Assembly (NCBI GenBank): GCA_016801845.1
Contig: CM028918.1
Coordinates: 15,638,501-15,702,500, forward strand
Direction: 5' to 3'
Length of the DNA: 64,000 bases
Origin: Polydactylus sextarius
Lineage: Eukaryota > Chordata > Actinopteri > Polynemidae
The position numbers were made by a program, and so were the translations under genes. The first letter of the stretch is position 1. Each line of letters opens with the position of its first letter. Below the pieces are notes generated by a model. That model was given only the letters and a program-made list of their open reading frames with translations, was not told the origin of the DNA and searched no databases. Positions 61,301 to 64,000 of this stretch are shown here, one piece after another.

Positions 61301-64000
61301 CGCACCGGCATTTTCAGGGCAGCTGCCAGTTTTGACAGGGCCACAGACGTTGATGTAATATTCGTAATCTCCACTGGTGAGGTTGTAGAAGCCATCTTGT
61401 TTGGAGAGAGGCGACAGGTCGAAAGAGAAGCCTGTGGAGGAGAACATGTTGGACAGAAAGAACTGATGACAGACAGTGGGACAGACCAGGGGAACAACAG
61501 CTAGATGGCAGCACAAGCAGCCTCTTTAATGATTCACATGTGAGCTCATCAACTCTCATGTGACCTATAGAGTGAAATCAAAGTGACAAACTCTCCACCA
61601 GGTGGTAGAGTTGAGGAGCTCAGGTCACTTTACTACTATTTAAAGTAATCCTGGTGACTTTGTTACATTCTGTAAGTTTATATACACCAGATAAAGTCTG
61701 TATGAGAAAAGAGCAGAAGGTGTTGGGTTTGATCTCCCAGTGTGACTAATTTTTATTTTAAACATTTATATTATTCAGTAAATATCTGGCCTTGTTTTCC
61801 CTGAAAAATGAGTGTTACATAAAAGCATCTTTCTTTCTCTATTGTGTTTTTCTTTCTGTGATCGTGTGTGTGTGTGTGTGTGTTCATACCAGCCTGAGGG
61901 TCTTCCACTTTGCAGTCATCTCCCTGTGTCTTTGAGAGGACGCAGGCGGCGGCGGTGTACCACTCCAGCTCGTACACGCATCCGTCAGATGAGATGCTAC
62001 GAAGCACAGGAGCGCTTTCCAGATCTCCTGAAGCGAAACGAGGAGGAGGAATGAGAAGCAGCAACAACATCACACCCAAATACTAATTATATAAAAAAAA
62101 TAATGAGACAGAAAATACAAAGCATATAACATAAACAGGATAGAGTAAAGTTAATTCATTGCTCATCCCTCTGTTCAACCAACCTGGTTTGCACTTGAGG
62201 GTCAGGATAGTTTGGATCCTCTTTTTATGGACGCAAAAACTGCCATCGGTATACACCAGTCTGATGTCGTTTCCTATTTTTGTCTTCTGTGGAGGAGTGA
62301 GGAAGCTGCCCAGGCTGATGGCTCTGTGATCTTTATCTGAAGCCGACAGACAGACACGATCAATAAACTACAGTGGTCAGATTTAGTGTAATAAAGGATG
62401 ATATCATCCGATGCAAAGGTGTAGCTCTTTGTGTTTTAATTATGTATGTCATATCACATATATTTATAAATACTTATTGTATCTATCTTTAGAAAATCTC
62501 TTCCTGGATTGGGTATGTATCATTTCATATCATTTTCATCATCATGGATTGAAATAAACATCAATTCCCCCTTTATTTCTAAACTACTGTTGTTTTTCTT
62601 ACTTACCCACAGCACAGATGGAGGCGTTCACTGGGCAGCCAGCAGCACCTCCTCTCTGAAGGACTTTGTGACAGACGTTCAGGAAGAAACGTGAGTCTGG
62701 GTTTGGAGAGTTAGCGTCCACCGCCTCCCAGTTCACACTGACTTCTGACTCTGAGGAAACAAAGCAGAAATACAGAGAGAAATGTTCAGTGTTCACAAAC
62801 ACCAAAGAGGAAGTTGGCCACAATCTAACACACGCATTATGAAGTATGAGTTGAAAAAAAAAAAACACCCAAAACTTAATTTTAACATTACCATCCCTAG
62901 TTAGTAGGAGCCTAAGAGCACTTGAGTACATGGGTAATGTTTTATTTATTTATTTTTTACAAAGACGGGGTGAAAAATTACCACCAACTGATTCCACTGG
63001 CTCTTCTGTCATTTAGTGAGAAATTTGCTCTCTGTGTGTAAACTCTGTAAGACAATCGTGCCGGCACTAACACACAGGCCTATTTGAGAAATAATATGAC
63101 AACAGAAAACACAAGAGACACAAGCATGAACTTTCTTTTAGACTGAAACAAATTTGCACCATTAAAAGTTGCTATTAGCAGTTCCAGTTTGCAACATCCT
63201 TAAGGACGAGCGCACAATGACAACACCTCAGGAAAACTGGAGACGGGAAAATTCCTTGGCAAGCGCTTCATCTTTGTTTGATGATCTCAAAAATCATTTA
63301 TGGACATTTATTCATCTGTGTTGATGATGCTCTCAGTCTCATTCAGTGATTTTAATTTGCTTCATGTCCGTTAAGATGTAAGTTCAGTTTTGAGTTCATC
63401 TTTCTCTGCTCTTCAGTTCTCCTGCGTCCTTGAGGAGACTTTAGTCTTTGTCCTGATGGATGTCCATGTCTATTATTACAGACCACATCCTGTAAGTTCC
63501 CTGTGGTTAAAATGCTGTTCAGAACAGTGACTTATATTACAGGAACACTATAAATATTTCATTCCCCACTTATTAATCTGTGGGGTTTCACACGCGTAGA
63601 TTAGAACTTTATAAACGATCAATTTAATGTTAATTAGTGAAACATATTCCAATAAATACATTATAAAATGTCATTATATCAAACTTAAATAACTTAAAGA
63701 GCAGGGGAATAATTACCCAGCAGCACTTGATGGAAGTGAAACAAACATGTCAGATCACATTTCCAAATCCAAATGATACTTCAGAATCGTGTTAATAAAT
63801 TAAAAATAGACTGTGGAGTCTGGCTGCCACTGAGCTGTTAGTTTAAACTCACCAGGGAATTTGGTGAGGGGTGAAAGGTCGTAGTGTTTCTTGTCGTCTC
63901 TGACCCGACACATCAAGTCCTCCTTCTCTTTGACGCAGGCAAAGGCCGTCTCCCAGTCAAAGTAATAAGTGCAGTCGGTCTCACCCGCAAAAACTGGATT
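45250..64000 (-). CDS. igf2r: cation-independent mannose-6-phosphate / IGF2 receptor, 3' 40 exons (partial)
   Basis: Type I receptor carrying lysosomal hydrolases from the trans-Golgi to endosomes and clearing ligands at the cell surface. Exons in coding order: 63853-64000 (open at the window edge), 62607-62750, 62184-62336, 61890-62027, 61284-61431, 60797-60965, 60578-60693, 60249-60408, 59796-59972, 59616-59711, 59385-59486, 58825-58987, 58557-58733, 58175-58318, 57854-58032, 57446-57533, 57001-57210, 56761-56891, 56157-56260, 55324-55451, 55007-55206, 54600-54726, 54361-54492, 52364-52523, 51894-52002, 51555-51636, 51244-51377, 50945-51094, 50693-50848, 50369-50579, 48638-48872, 48128-48264, 47778-47895, 47107-47253, 46752-46936, 46471-46657, 46220-46363, 46058-46127, 45644-45928, 45250-45408. 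They total 6,003 nt, every phase consistent, encoding 2,000 residues. Repeats of about 147 residues with recurring YxINVC, SPCP, and C-x-Y-x-F-x-W motifs identify the family. Human has 48 exons and 2,491 residues, so the signal peptide and first repeats lie beyond the right edge. Confidence 0.97.
47257..47300. repeat. (CA)n microsatellite in igf2r intron
   Basis: CA dinucleotides with two CG interruptions begin a few bases upstream (in transcript terms) of the exon at 47107-47253, overlapping its polypyrimidine/acceptor area. Confidence 0.9.
48873..50368 (-). other. igf2r: igf2r intron within repeat 13
   Basis: This is a 1.5-kb intron at the point where mammalian receptors carry a fibronectin type II module. 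I searched it by eye on the minus strand for the C-x-FPF...WC-TT pattern and found none. A 68-codon minus-strand open frame (49464-49670) has no recognised domain. Confidence 0.6.
52364..54726 (-). other. igf2r: igf2r repeat 11, the IGF2-binding repeat
   Basis: The exons 54600-54726, 54361-54492 and 52364-52523 encode the repeat that aligns with mammalian domain 11. Shared landmarks in order are NCTVTNPATGHLFDL, MNICGG, SPCP and HFICR. They are followed in the next exon (51894-52002) by CTHFFSFHTPLVCEQP. The AB and CD loops differ from mammals (see findings). The intron between the last two exons (52524-54360) contains a LINE fragment. Confidence 0.85.
53590..54145 (+). mobile_element. internally deleted L2-like LINE in igf2r intron, antisense to the gene
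   Basis: The 5' part, translated with shifts, reads RCEKKRWYKPS...GNVRSLP...SVICLTET, the start of an endonuclease domain. From about 53950 it jumps to a noncoding 3' tail (CTACCTGTGAACTTTG...AATTTCCCCTTGGCCGGACAAATAA) ending in ATTCT repeats. The body between is missing. The same 3' tail occurs at 29310-29483. Confidence 0.7.

Noticed and set aside
45250..64000. Imprinting-type antisense transcript or CpG island inside igf2r, as in mouse Airn
   Set aside because: No CpG-rich intronic promoter was seen in the part of igf2r present here, and the relevant 5' introns are outside the window.

Overview
This window is vertebrate nuclear DNA, most likely from a ray-finned (teleost) fish. The genes are split into short exons with GT-AG introns. 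The spacers are AT-rich and carry CA/TG microsatellites, decayed L1- and L2-like LINEs, a tRNA-derived SINE and Tc1-like and hAT-like DNA transposon remnants. No complete virus, CRISPR array or bacterial-type operon was seen.

Layout. (1) 1-0.8 kb: two identical tRNA-Leu(CAG) genes on the minus strand, inside a tandem duplication of about 467 bp. (2) 0.8-19 kb: mostly noncoding DNA with repeats, a MITE-like element, a SINE head, a decayed L1 ORF2, and one weak candidate terminal exon on the minus strand. (3) 19.1-30.1 kb, plus strand: a complete plasminogen gene (plg), rebuilt here as 19 in-frame exons encoding 803 residues. (4) 30.6-31.5 kb: an 879-bp Tc1-like foldback element lying between the converging 3' ends of plg and the next gene. 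(5) 31.7-35.7 kb and 36.6-40.7 kb, minus strand: two tandem organic-cation-transporter genes of the SLC22A1/2/3 group, each with 11 exons, encoding 526 and 558 residues. (6) 40.7-45.2 kb: intergenic DNA, probably including the long igf2r 3' UTR. (7) 45.25-64 kb, minus strand: the last 40 coding exons of igf2r (cation-independent mannose-6-phosphate / IGF2 receptor), giving 2,000 residues. The 5' part of igf2r lies beyond the right edge.

The igf2r - slc22a - slc22a - plg neighbourhood matches the mammalian IGF2R-SLC22A1/A2/A3-(LPA)-PLG block, so the synteny is old. It supports the identifications, although these proteins work separately: a secreted fibrinolytic zymogen, plasma-membrane cation carriers, and a lysosomal-enzyme sorting and growth-factor clearance receptor.

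The points most worth a second look are in the proteins. The igf2r model has no fibronectin type II insert in repeat 13, and its repeat-11 IGF2-binding loops are longer and changed. One slc22a paralog has an extra intron in its first coding segment and appears to have lost its terminal exon, with the stop codon falling in the old splice donor. All five plg kringles keep an acidic lysine-binding pair. Several perfect inverted repeats have no assigned role, including a spacer-less 36-bp palindrome.
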